From CAVPJC01 sp963705155 (GTDB lineage Bacteria; Chloroflexota; Anaerolineae; Anaerolineales; UBA4823), in NCBI GenBank assembly GCA_963705155.1, contig CAVPJC010000001.1:310001-374000 (forward strand): 64,000 nucleotides of DNA, read 5' to 3'. A model generated the notes under the pieces. That model made no database searches. It saw nothing but the letters and a program-made list of their open reading frames with translations, and had not been told where the DNA came from. A program made the position numbers and the translations under genes. How positions within the stretch are numbered: position 1 is the stretch's first letter; the number at the start of each line of letters is the position of its first letter. Positions 1 to 7,782 of this stretch are shown piece by piece.

Positions 1-12
1 ATGCTGCCAGCT

Positions 13-492
13 TCATGAGGTTTTCCCGGGCGTGTACACACCGCTCTTCACCAGGGCAGCCGTGTCATCGGTTTCTTCATAAATGTGGTATTTCAATTCG
101 ATTGGAAATACCTGGCCCAGCATCGCCTGCGCCGGGCAATAGCGCGTGGCCGAAAGCTCAATGGCGCGCAGAACCGCTGTTTCATCAAGGCCCTGACCGG
201 TCAATGTGTATTCGATCACCGCGCTGGTAAAAACCCTGGGATGCTCCTGAGCCCGCACGGCATGCACTGCCACGTCAAACCGGGTGACCACCTGGCGCTT
301 CTTCTGCAAAATGGAGATCACATCCATCGCCGTGCAGCCCGCCAGCCCGGTGGCGATCAGCTCCATCGGGCGAAAACCATCTTCCGAGCCGCCTACAGCC
401 GCCTCAGCCCCCAGGGGCACATTGAACCCGGTATCGGCCGAGCCATCAAAGCTCATGCCGCCCTTCCACTTTACGAGTGCATCCACAATCAT
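13..492 (-). CDS. OsmC family thiol peroxidase-like protein
   Basis: The 159-residue product matches the OsmC/Ohr fold, which in characterised members reduces organic hydroperoxides with two cysteines in the cytoplasm. Both family cysteines are visible: one in the central helix (LAGCTAMDVISIL, about residue 53) and one in the C-terminal ATRYCPAQAML segment (about residue 117). Length is normal for the family. Its ATG overlaps the stop of the upstream TlpA gene by four bases, so the two are probably translationally coupled. It is the last gene of a seven-gene minus-strand operon headed by an ECF sigma factor, which fits a role in oxidative or thiol stress. OsmC versus Ohr subclass and the real substrate cannot be settled from sequence. 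Confidence 0.9.
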   Translation of the reverse strand: MIVDALVKWKGGMSFDGSADTGFNVPLGAEAAVGGSEDGFRPMELIATGLAGCTAMDVISILQKKRQVVTRFDVAVHAVRAQEHPRVFTSAVIEYTLTGQGLDETAVLRAIELSATRYCPAQAMLGQVFPIELKYHIYEETDDTAALVKSGVYTPGKTS

Positions 493-1076
493 TCCTCCAG
501 GAGCGGGGTGACGTACTTTTCCAACATCTCATCGTTGATCGCGCCCATCCAGGCCAGGCGCACGATGCCATCGCGATCTACAACATAGGAAGACGGCAGT
601 GTATCCGTACGAAAAGCATCCAACGCCTTTTCGTCCGGGTCAGGCCACACCAGGAATGTGAGGCCATAATCGCGCGCAAAACGCGAAACATCTCCGGGAG
701 CGCTGCCTGCCTCAATGGCGATGATCGTAAAACGCTGCCTCTCATGCTTATCGAAATAGGCCTGCAGAGTGGGCATTTCTGCTTTGCAGGGCGGGCACCA
801 GGTGGCCCAGTTGTTCACCAGCACCACCTGCCCACGGTGATCTGCCAGCGACACCGGGCTGCCGCCCAGGTCGGTCAGCTCGATCGGCGGAGCGGCGAAA
901 TTCACTTCGGCTGGTACTGTTACCGGCAGATCAGCCGGCGATTTTGCGCCAACCAGACCGGGCAGCAAGATGAATGCCGCAATCCCCAGAACAACCAGCC
1001 CGCCTCCGATCAACGCCAGGGGCAGCACCTGAGAACGGCGGTTTACTCTGCGAGGGCGGGTTTTGGTTCTTTTCAT
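489..1076 (-). CDS. TlpA-like membrane-anchored thioredoxin
   Basis: A 195-residue protein with an N-terminal basic stretch (KRTKTRPRRVNRR), one transmembrane anchor (about residues 17-40, PLALIGGGLVVLGIAAF) and an extracytoplasmic thioredoxin domain. The active site is WCPPC (about residue 93) in the context WATWCPPCKAEMPTL, and the cis-proline loop is seen as LPSSYVVDRDG, both typical of TlpA/ResA disulfide reductases. It probably passes reducing equivalents to thiol targets outside the membrane. It lies between the NifX-like gene and osmC and overlaps osmC by ATGA. The partner for re-reduction (CcdA/DsbD type) is not in the window. Confidence 0.92.
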   Translation of the reverse strand: MKRTKTRPRRVNRRSQVLPLALIGGGLVVLGIAAFILLPGLVGAKSPADLPVTVPAEVNFAAPPIELTDLGGSPVSLADHRGQVVLVNNWATWCPPCKAEMPTLQAYFDKHERQRFTIIAIEAGSAPGDVSRFARDYGLTFLVWPDPDEKALDAFRTDTLPSSYVVDRDGIVRLAWMGAINDEMLEKYVTPLLEE

Positions 1077-1100
1077 CTCGTGAAGACACCTGTCTGGAGC

Positions 1101-1469
1101 CTAATGCTGGTGGATACGGCTCAGATCACTGGTGACACGCCCATCCATGAAAGCGCGCACAGCCGCCTCAATCTCACCACCGGTCATCACAACATCCAAC
1201 CCGGAGGAGCGCGCTTTCTGGTAAGCAGGTGTGCCCATGCCGCCGCACAGCAGCACTTTGCAATCGGCAATTGGGGCGAACATATCCTCATGCCCGTGCG
1301 GCTGCCCGGATTGATGATCGGGATGCTGGCTGTGATGTGGTTTCAGGCGTTCTTCTTCAGCCAGGATGCGCCCGTTATCGATGGTAAATACACGGTAGGC
1401 GGGCGCCATACCAAAATGGCTGCTCAGGCTTTTCCCATCTTCTGTCACTGCGGCTATTTTATACGCCAT
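1101..1469 (-). CDS. NifX/NafY-like dinitrogenase cofactor-binding family protein
   Basis: The 122-residue product starts MAYKIAAVTEDGKSLSSHFG and contains LLCGGMGTPAYQKARSSGLDVV, the conserved core of the NifX/NifB-C-terminal/VnfX family, which binds iron-sulfur or FeMo-cofactor precursors. A histidine-rich insertion (about residues 44-61, HHSQHPDHQSGQPHGHED) is unusual and suggests metal binding. No nif genes are nearby, and orphan members like this are common in anaerobes. It sits inside the redox operon, 24 bases after the selenoprotein stop, with a GGAG ribosome site. The function is unknown; a role in Fe-S or metal handling is inferred. Confidence 0.85.
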   Translation of the reverse strand: MAYKIAAVTEDGKSLSSHFGMAPAYRVFTIDNGRILAEEERLKPHHSQHPDHQSGQPHGHEDMFAPIADCKVLLCGGMGTPAYQKARSSGLDVVMTGGEIEAAVRAFMDGRVTSDLSRIHQH

Positions 1470-1493
1470 CAGAAGAGTCTCCGATCTTATCCA

Positions 1494-2183
1494 TCAGTTC
1501 TTCAGGGCGCGCCGGATTTCGGCAACCAGGTTGGCCTCAGGCACCGCGCCAACCACATTCCCGGCGCCATCATTAATGGTCGTCTGCGGCACGCCGCTGA
1601 CCGAATGCCGGTCTGAAAGCTCAGGGAACTCGATGGCTTCCACCATCTCGGCCTGCACAAAGGGACTTTCCATCGCCATCTGGTGAGCGAGCACCACGGC
1701 TCGCGGGCAGTAGGGTCAGGTTGGGGTGACGAATACTTGCAATAACACGGGCTCGCTTAAACCCTGGAGATACTGGCGGGTTTTTGCATCCAGTCCCGAA
1801 TCGCGCCCGGAAACCAGCACCAGGTCATGGATCAGCGAGCTGAACTCATGACCGGAAGGAATGCCGGCCATGCGGATGCCGTAATCCAGCACACCATCGC
1901 CATCTTGAGCTGCGATGACCAGGGTTGGGGCTTTATCCACATTGTACCGGGCGGCAGCCTCGGCATGCTCGTCAAGATCATATTTTTCCAGGCCGAGCTT
2001 ATCCGAAATAGCCACCACCTCTTCCACCAGCTGGAGGGTATCGTCGCAGGTATCGCAGCCGTCCTTGCGCCCAAAATACAGCACCTGCACAGGCGCTACC
2101 AACTGCGCAAAAACCTCACCCACCTGCCGGACGATTTCATCATTCAGCAAACGTTCGTTCATATGGTGTAAATTTACTCCCAT
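1494..2183 (-). CDS. Protein disulfide oxidoreductase (two thioredoxin folds), predicted selenoprotein
   Basis: Reading through an in-frame TGA (1716-1718) gives a 229-residue protein of the glutaredoxin-like protein disulfide oxidoreductase family (PDO/GlrX_arch type), which has two tandem thioredoxin folds and is normally about this long. The first fold has CDTC (about residue 43, GRKDGCDTCDD). The second has VFVTPT-U-PYCPRA, so TGA stands exactly where the first Cys of the CPYC motif belongs (residue 156). The downstream part (PFVQAEMVEAIEFPELSDRH, then VSGVPQT with the cis-Pro) is intact and in the same frame. A hairpin fitting the bacterial SECIS rule follows the TGA. Conventional gene finding would split it into 155- and 67-residue pieces. 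The start is uncertain: an internal ATG lies seven codons downstream. The alternative is a nonsense mutation or a base-call error. Confidence 0.82.
1687..1704 (-). promoter_or_regulatory. Putative bSECIS hairpin for UGA recoding
   Basis: On the minus strand, 11 bases after the TGA, GCGAGC (1704-1699) pairs perfectly with GCTCGC (1692-1687) around the six-base loop CGTGGT. The loop starts 17 bases after the TGA and has a G in its first two positions, which agrees with published bacterial SECIS rules (apical loop about 16-37 bases after UGA, early G). The hairpin lies inside the coding region, as bacterial elements do. Confidence 0.7.
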
Positions 2184-2213
2184 CGACCCACACGGGGTTG
2201 ATTGATTGTCCTA

Positions 2214-2408
2214 TCAGGTAAAACAGCCGCAGGAAACCTGCCCGCAGTTCGGGCAGGCCAGGTTGAGCAAACCATCATAATCCAGTGTTTGCTCTTTACA
2301 CCTGGGGCACAAATCGCCGGCCTTCGGCGCCTGCTCCCGGGGCTGCGTCACAAGCGGCTGCAAAGCTGCCGGGCTGCTCACCGGCTTCTGAACCGTTTTT
2401 ATCTCCAT
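2214..2408 (-). CDS. Small zinc-ribbon protein
   Basis: A 64-residue protein starting MEIKTVQKPV. The C-terminal half has CPRC, then CPNC, then a CGC tail (CPRCKEQTLDYDG, ACPNCGQVSCGCF), a two-knuckle zinc ribbon ending in two extra cysteines. It lies 43 bases after the anti-sigma stop and 30 bases before the selenoprotein. The same frame is open further upstream, but that part is the shadow of the anti-sigma gene, so the ATG at 2406-2408 is preferred. I do not recognise a named family; a metal- or thiol-linked role in the operon is inferred. Confidence 0.65.
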   Translation of the reverse strand: MEIKTVQKPVSSPAALQPLVTQPREQAPKAGDLCPRCKEQTLDYDGLLNLACPNCGQVSCGCFT

Positions 2409-2451
2409 GCTGATTGGTTGCCAGACCCACCCGAAAGATGCCAGCCCGCCT

Positions 2452-2694
2452 TTACAGGAAATTATCCAGGTCCAGGCGGCGAAACAGACGCTGGCGAACC
2501 TCCTCAGGCGCGGAAACCCTGGCAGCCAATTCATGATACAGGCTGATCGTTTTGTTAAGGGTATCCACCACCACGCGGCAGTTTTCACAGCCTGCCAGGT
2601 GACGCTCGATCTCTGCGCAGATTTCATCCTGCAGGACCCCATCCACATAATCCGAGAGCGAACCCAGCAAATAGCGGCAGTTTTCGTGCTCCAT
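2452..2694 (-). CDS. Zinc-finger anti-sigma factor (zf-HC2)
   Basis: An 80-residue cytoplasmic protein with the anti-sigma zinc motif HLAGCENC (HxxxCxxC, about residues 32-39) preceded by an acidic helix. Zn-binding anti-sigma factors of this type hold their ECF sigma factor and, in redox-sensing members (ZAS family), release it when the cysteines are oxidised. There is no transmembrane segment, so sensing would be cytoplasmic. Its ATG overlaps the sigma stop in TAATG, which implies coupling. The following genes (disulfide oxidoreductase, TlpA, OsmC) suggest it senses thiol oxidation, but this is inference. Confidence 0.88.
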   Translation of the reverse strand: MEHENCRYLLGSLSDYVDGVLQDEICAEIERHLAGCENCRVVVDTLNKTISLYHELAARVSAPEEVRQRLFRRLDLDNFL

Positions 2695-3302
2695 TATGTA
2701 CGCTTCCCTTCAATTAATCGATCGCCGAAGTAGCCCGATAGATCTTCGCGCAGGTGCAGACGGGCGCGTGACAGGCGGGTTTTCACGGCTGTCTCACTCA
2801 AATTGAGCACATCGGCAGTTTCCTGTGTTGAAAGACCCTGGATGTCTCGCAATACGAAGACAACCCTCAGGCTGTCTGGCAATTGCCCGATCGCCTCATC
2901 CAGGTGACGCTGCGCTTCGGCAGAAATAAACTCGGATTCAGGCAGGCAGCACCAATCTGCAATTTGCACCGGTTCCTGTTCGCCGTCTTCGGTTTTTATC
3001 GGCTCGTCCACCGAGACCATGTTGGGCTTGCTGCGCCTCAGCGCCATCAGGGCTTCATTGGTGGCGATACGGTATAACCAGGTGGAGATGCTGGAACGCC
3101 CGTCAAAATCTTTGATGTGTTTGAACGCCTTGATAAAAGTTTCCTGCAGCACATCCTCGGCATCCTGCTGGTCATTGAGCATCTTGCTTGCCAGACGGTA
3201 GATGAGCTCATAATTGCTCTCCACCAGCCGGGCAAATTCAGCCCGGTCGCCCGAACGCAGGGCTTCCAGGGATAAGGTCTCGGTTTTCTTGCCGTTGCTC
3301 AT
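2694..3302 (-). CDS. ECF RNA polymerase sigma factor
   Basis: A 202-residue sigma-70 family ECF factor. Region 2 is seen as ELIYRLASKMLNDQQDAEDV followed by LQETFIKAFKHI and STWLYRIATNEALMALRR. Region 4 is seen as LPDSLRVVFVLRDIQGLSTQ followed by ETADVLNLSETAVKTRLSRA. I chose the ATG at 3300-3302 (MSNGKKTETL) because AAGGA lies eight bases upstream; an upstream in-frame ATG would add 18 residues without a ribosome site. It heads the redox operon and is divergent from the SAM hydrolase/ECF-transporter operon, whose promoter overlaps its leader. It probably transcribes its own operon, as ECF factors usually do. Confidence 0.93.
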   Translation of the reverse strand: MSNGKKTETLSLEALRSGDRAEFARLVESNYELIYRLASKMLNDQQDAEDVLQETFIKAFKHIKDFDGRSSISTWLYRIATNEALMALRRSKPNMVSVDEPIKTEDGEQEPVQIADWCCLPESEFISAEAQRHLDEAIGQLPDSLRVVFVLRDIQGLSTQETADVLNLSETAVKTRLSRARLHLREDLSGYFGDRLIEGKRT

Positions 3303-3357
3303 TAGATGCATCCTTGACGAAAAGGTTACCGGTTCTGGCCTCGAAGATTTTATCATA

Positions 3358-3386
3358 TTGACGGAGATTACCGCCTATGCTATAGT
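3358..3386 (+). promoter_or_regulatory. Sigma-70-type promoter for the SAM hydrolase/ECF transporter operon
   Basis: TTGACG (3358-3363), a 17-base spacer, and TATAGT (3381-3386). The start codon follows about 40 bases after the -10. It lies in the divergent region with the sigma factor gene, so expression of the two operons could interfere. Confidence 0.75.
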
Positions 3387-3426
3387 CCTGACCAGACGAT
3401 TGGTCTATACTGCGCTGGAGGCAGCC

Positions 3427-4230
3427 TTGAGCTTTATCTCCCTGACAACAGATTTCGGCATCAAAGATGGTAATGTCGGCGTAATGAAGGGTGTGATTTG
3501 GAACATTTCACCTCACACCCAGATTGCCGACCTCAGCCACATGATCGGCCCCCAGAATATCCTGGAGGCCGCCCTGATCCTTGGGCGATCAGCGCCGTAC
3601 TTCCCATCGGGAACCATCCATCTGGTAGTGGTCGATCCGGGGGTGGGCACCTCCCGCCGCCCCATCGCGGCGCGCCTGGGTTACCAGTTTTTCGTCGGCC
3701 CAGATAACGGCTCTTGCAGCTTGCTGCTCGAACGCGCCGAGCATGAAAAAGCCACGATCGAATTTGTCCACTTGAACCGGCCGCGTTATTGGCTGCACGA
3801 TATCAGCCACGTATTCCACGGGCGCGATATCTTCTCACCGGTGGCTGCCCATCTGGCGAATGGGGTGCCGCTCGTCGAGGTGGGTACGCCGATTAACGAT
3901 CCCGTGCGCCTCAAGCTGCCCCGGCCGCAAGCCACCCCCACCGGCTGGAAAGGCGAGGTGCTGCACATCGATCATTTTGGCAATATTTCCACCAATATCC
4001 TGCGCGAGCAGCTTGGCGCTCCGTCCAGCGTCAGCATCCGGCTGTGCGGCGCCGAAATTCAAGGGCTGATCAACACCTTCGGCGAACGGCAGCCGGGCGA
4101 CCTGGTGGCGCTTTACGGCAGCACCGGCAATCTGATCGTCTCGGTCGTCAACGGGAGCGCCGCTCTGCGCCTGAACCCGGCCATCGGCGACGATGTCCTC
4201 GTTACAACCCCTGCTGAAAATCAAGCCTGA
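3427..4230 (+). CDS. SAM hydroxide adenosyltransferase (DUF62 / chlorinase-fluorinase family)
   Basis: A 267-residue protein with the family signatures LTTDFGIKDGNVGVMKGV at the N-terminus, VVVDPGVGTSRRP (about residue 66) and GPDNG (about residue 92), and a C-terminal beta domain (HIDHFGNISTNI). Most bacterial members hydrolyse S-adenosylmethionine to adenosine and methionine; a few are halogenases. I chose the TTG at 3427 because GGAGG (3417-3421) sits five bases upstream and the product then starts MSFISLTTDFG; the open frame extends much further up without a site. It is first in an operon with an ECF vitamin/nutrient transporter, so its product or substrate may be linked to the imported molecule (inference). 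Confidence 0.9.
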   Translation: MSFISLTTDFGIKDGNVGVMKGVIWNISPHTQIADLSHMIGPQNILEAALILGRSAPYFPSGTIHLVVVDPGVGTSRRPIAARLGYQFFVGPDNGSCSLLLERAEHEKATIEFVHLNRPRYWLHDISHVFHGRDIFSPVAAHLANGVPLVEVGTPINDPVRLKLPRPQATPTGWKGEVLHIDHFGNISTNILREQLGAPSSVSIRLCGAEIQGLINTFGERQPGDLVALYGSTGNLIVSVVNGSAALRLNPAIGDDVLVTTPAENQA

Positions 4231-4233
4231 CGG

Positions 4234-5862
4234 GTGCGTGTGGAAACTACGCTGGTTATTGAAAACCTATCCTTTCGTTATCGCGATCGCCAGGACCTGG
4301 CCATCAAGGACATTTCCCTCCAGGTCTCGCAGGGTCAACTGGTATTAATTGCCGGCGCCAGCGGCTGCGGCAAGACCACCCTCGTGCGCTGCATCAACGG
4401 GCTGATCCCGCGCAGCTATAAGGGCGAAATCCAGGGACGCATTCTGGTCAATGGGCAGCCCATCGAGAAAATGCTGCTCTCACGCATCTCTCAAATGGTG
4501 GGCACCGTCCTTCAGGATCCAGAGCGCCAGATCCTCGGAACCCGGGTGAGCAGCGAGGTGGCCTTTGGTTTGGAGAACCTGGGCCTGCCCCGTCCCGAGA
4601 TACGCCAGCGCGTCCAGACCGCCATGGAATATCTCGGCATCAGCGCCCTCGCCGAACGGGAGACCTTCAACCTGTCCGGAGGAGAGAAACAGAAGGTGGC
4701 CCTGGCAGGCGTTTTGGCAATGCACCCAAACATCCTGCTGCTGGATGAGCCGCTCGCCAGCCTGGACCCTGCCAGCGCTCAGGAAACCCTGGCCCTTGTT
4801 CGCCGCCTGGCCGATGAAGGCATGACCATTTTGATGGTCGAGCACCGGGTGGAAGATGGTTTCAAAATCAGGCCCGACCTGGCAATCTTCATGGCAGATG
4901 GCCAAATCCGTTACCAGGGGCCGGTATCGGGGTTTAACAATGTGGTGGATTACCGCGCTGTTAAAATGCCCGCCCAAATGGTAATGGAGCGCGCTGTGGT
5001 TGACCCGCCGCCTGCGGAAATTCGTTTCTTGCCGGCTGTCTCTGCCGCCCCAGGCTCTGATAAACCGCTGGTGCAGTTCGAGAATGTGCGCTTCGAGTAT
5101 GAGCAGAACCGCGACGTGCTGCAGGATATCTCTCTCTCCATTCGCCGCGGCGATGTGATCGCCGTCCTGGGTCCCAACGGCGCAGGCAAGACCACCCTTG
5201 TCAAGCACGCCATCGGCCTGCTGAAACCCAAATCAGGCCGGGTGCTGGTGGATGCAGAAGATACGCGCCAGATGAGTGTGGCCCAGATTGCAGGCACGTT
5301 GGGGTATGTCTTCCAAAGCCCCAGCCACATGCTTTTTGCCTCTACCGTTGAAGAGGAGCTGGCCTTTGGCCCCACCAACCTGCGCCACCAGCCCGAGGCA
5401 ATCAAGAAGGAGGTGAAGGAAGCACTTGAGATCGTCAATCTTTCCGGAAAAGAAAAGGATCCCCCGCTGTCACTCTCGTTCGGACAGCAAAAGCGCGTCA
5501 GCATCGCTGCCATCCTTGCCATGCGCTCCCGGATACTGGTGATGGACGAGCCCACGGCTGGACAGGATTATAAAAACTACATGGAATTTATGGATGCCAT
5601 CCTCCAGCTGCCGTATTTTGAGGCCATTTTATTCATCACCCACGATGTCGACCTGGCAGTCATCTACGCCAACCGTGTTTTATTGGTAGCTCAGGGCAGG
5701 CTCGTGGATGATGGCCCACCCCAGGATGTGCTGCGTGATTACAATCGCCTGGCCGCCTGCCGGCTGGTGCCGACCTCGCTTTTGCAGGCCAATTTTGACC
5801 GGCTGCCAGCCAGCGGACGTTTCTTACGTGCCGAGGCGTTGGCGCATGTTCGTTCTCTTTAA
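4234..5862 (+). CDS. ECF transporter double ATPase (EcfA-EcfA' fusion)
   Basis: A 542-residue protein made of two ABC ATPase domains. The first has Walker A GASGCGKTT, signature LSGGEKQK and Walker B LLLDEPLASLD. The second (from about residue 270) has GPNGAGKTT, a variant signature LSFGQQKR and ILVMDEPTAGQD. The pair forms the energising module of an energy-coupling-factor importer, here fused into one chain. It begins with a GTG three bases after the previous stop and is followed 22 bases later by the S subunit. The start codon is the least certain part. Confidence 0.93.
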   Translation: MRVETTLVIENLSFRYRDRQDLAIKDISLQVSQGQLVLIAGASGCGKTTLVRCINGLIPRSYKGEIQGRILVNGQPIEKMLLSRISQMVGTVLQDPERQILGTRVSSEVAFGLENLGLPRPEIRQRVQTAMEYLGISALAERETFNLSGGEKQKVALAGVLAMHPNILLLDEPLASLDPASAQETLALVRRLADEGMTILMVEHRVEDGFKIRPDLAIFMADGQIRYQGPVSGFNNVVDYRAVKMPAQMVMERAVVDPPPAEIRFLPAVSAAPGSDKPLVQFENVRFEYEQNRDVLQDISLSIRRGDVIAVLGPNGAGKTTLVKHAIGLLKPKSGRVLVDAEDTRQMSVAQIAGTLGYVFQSPSHMLFASTVEEELAFGPTNLRHQPEAIKKEVKEALEIVNLSGKEKDPPLSLSFGQQKRVSIAAILAMRSRILVMDEPTAGQDYKNYMEFMDAILQLPYFEAILFITHDVDLAVIYANRVLLVAQGRLVDDGPPQDVLRDYNRLAACRLVPTSLLQANFDRLPASGRFLRAEALAHVRSL

Positions 5863-5884
5863 GTTCATTTCATAGGAGCTAGCC

Positions 5885-6817
5885 ATGAAACGCAACCTTC
5901 TCTCAGTGATTGTCGCATTGGTAGTTGTCTTCTTGATCCTGGTCTTGCTGGTTGTTGTGGGCGGCGCTATCAGCGAGCGTTTCCAGACCGGAGAAAACCC
6001 GCTTCTGCGCTTCGTTTTCGTCGCCATCGGATGTCTGATTGCCTTTTTCATCTATTATTTCACCAGTCAGAACCCCATCTGGGAGATCGGTACACGCCAG
6101 GTGGTGTATATGGCTATTGGCGCAGCGCTGTATGCTGTATTTTCTTATATTTTTAACGGCACCGTTTTTGCGGTTCCCTCCGTCAGCCAGGTGGCCTTGC
6201 GTCCAGCCATCGCCATCCCCATGTTCTTCGGGTATGCCTTTGGGCCTGCGGTCGGTTTCTTCTCCGGAGCGGTGGGCAACATGTTCGGCGACGCCCTGAC
6301 AGGTTTTGGCCTTTCTCCGCAATGGAGTGTAGGCAATGGTTTGGTGGGCCTGATTGCCGGGATGGCAGGGCTTTACGCCGATAAGAAAAAGGGATTGAAC
6401 ACTGTATTGATTGCTGGCGCTGTCCTGACCGCCCTCTTCACGATCTTTTACCTGCTCAATCCGACCATTTCCAATATGACCTACTTTAATGAGGCGGAAA
6501 ATGCCTTCGGCGACCAGCAGATCACCCTGCTTGCCGGCATCTCTATCGCCATTGGCTTCATCCTTGTGCTTGTGGTGCGTTTTGCTTTTGGACAGAACCT
6601 GGATGTAGCTGCCGCCGTCACCTGGAGCATGCTGGGCAACATCCTGGGCATTGGGTTTGCCGCTGTTTCTGACATCTGGATCAACGGTTTCACGCCGGCG
6701 GTTGCCATCGTGGGTGAATTCCTGCCTGCAGCCGGCCCGAACCTGATTTTTGCCGCCATTCTGGTTCCAATTCTGGTGGGGGCGTACGCCGCGGTGCAAC
6801 GCCAGTCAGGGCGCTGA
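5885..6817 (+). CDS. ECF transporter S (substrate-binding membrane) component
   Basis: A 310-residue integral membrane protein with about eight hydrophobic segments. Two come at the N-terminus (residues about 6-30 and 42-60). The S-component core then reads RPAIAIPMFFGYAFGPAVGF, FSGAVGNMFGDALTGFG and WSVGNGLVGLIAGMAGLY, and a second membrane block ends the protein. A GGAGC ribosome site precedes the ATG. In ECF systems this subunit binds the vitamin or metabolite. It does not match any substrate class I can name with confidence (thiamin, biotin, riboflavin, Co/Ni), so the ligand is open. It is flanked by the ATPase fusion and the T component. Confidence 0.88.
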   Translation: MKRNLLSVIVALVVVFLILVLLVVVGGAISERFQTGENPLLRFVFVAIGCLIAFFIYYFTSQNPIWEIGTRQVVYMAIGAALYAVFSYIFNGTVFAVPSVSQVALRPAIAIPMFFGYAFGPAVGFFSGAVGNMFGDALTGFGLSPQWSVGNGLVGLIAGMAGLYADKKKGLNTVLIAGAVLTALFTIFYLLNPTISNMTYFNEAENAFGDQQITLLAGISIAIGFILVLVVRFAFGQNLDVAAAVTWSMLGNILGIGFAAVSDIWINGFTPAVAIVGEFLPAAGPNLIFAAILVPILVGAYAAVQRQSGR

Positions 6818-6913
6818 TTCACGCCTCATGCTGCGTGATCCGTTCTGGCTTGCAAGGCAGGCTACAGATCACGCAGCATGTCTCCTGCTTTGTAAAGATA
6901 TCCATCATCTGCT

Positions 6914-7764
6914 ATGCTTGTCACCTGGCGCTATCGCGCAAGAAATTCTCAGATCCAAAAATTCGACCCCCGGGCGTGGTTCATTTTCTACGCCTGCTTC
7001 CTGGCATCCGCGCTCTTTTTTTGGGATGTGCGCTTCCTGGTCTTTTTTCTTGTCATAGCACTGGTTGTGGTGTTCTCATCCAGGGTGACCTGGCATGAAA
7101 TCGCGCCGCGCCTGGATGTTTATCAGCGGCTTTATCATTTTCTACACCACGATCATTTTTCTGACTGGCCGGGGCGGGGTTGAATTCTATAACCAGGAAA
7201 CCCTGATCCGGCGGCTGGATGCACCCTTCACCCTCTTTTGGCTGGCGGCCCGGCCTGGATATTACGGTGGAGCGCACTTTCTTTGCACTGGCGCAGCTTG
7301 TTCGGGTATTCAGCATCGCCAGCGTCACCATTCTGATTCCCTACACCGTTAATCCGGCCCAATACGGCATCACCTTCCGCGGACTGGGTCTATCCGACAA
7401 GATTGCCTATGCCATGGATCTGACCATGCGCTTTGTCCCCACCTTCGGTCGGGATTTTCAGATGACCATGGATGCCCAACGCGCCCGGGGGTATGAACTG
7501 GAAAAGATACGCGGCGGCCTGGTTGCCCAGGTTCGCAAACTGGCTCCATTGATCGTGCCCGTCACCATCCATGCCATTATCGGCAGCGAGGACATCATCG
7601 ATGCGATGGATTTACGTGCCTTTGGTGTGGGGCCGCGCACCTGGCTGGAACAGCTTCACTACCGGCGGCGCGATTACGCCCTGATCACCTTCTCGGTCGT
7701 GTTACTGATCACTTCGCTCTTTCTTTCATTGCTGGGCTTCGGCCGTTTCTGGGCGCCGGTCTAA
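6914..7764 (+). pseudogene. ECF transporter T component, frame-disrupted
   Basis: Three overlapping open frames together give one complete EcfT of about 280 residues. MLVTWRYRARNSQIQKFDPR with early membrane helices is followed, after a shift near 7115, by ISGFIIFYTTIIFLTGRGG to TLFWLAARPG. A second shift near 7250 leads to LDITVERTFFALAQLVRVFS and the rest. The coupling helices carry the family motif QRARGYE and the later MDLRAFGVG. No sequence is lost at either junction, so I favour two single-base errors over a true pseudogene. It completes the transporter made with the two preceding genes. Confidence 0.8.
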
Positions 7765-7782
7765 TTCGTAAAGTAAAACTCT

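Noticed and set aside
477..1616. Long plus-strand open frame opposite tlpA and nifX-like
   Set aside because: It has no family features and lies opposite well-supported genes; GC-rich codon use opens the antisense frame.
3364..3426. Riboswitch in the leader of the SAM hydrolase operon
   Set aside because: The leader from the predicted start is only about 35 bases, too short for a SAM or vitamin riboswitch, and no conserved core was seen.
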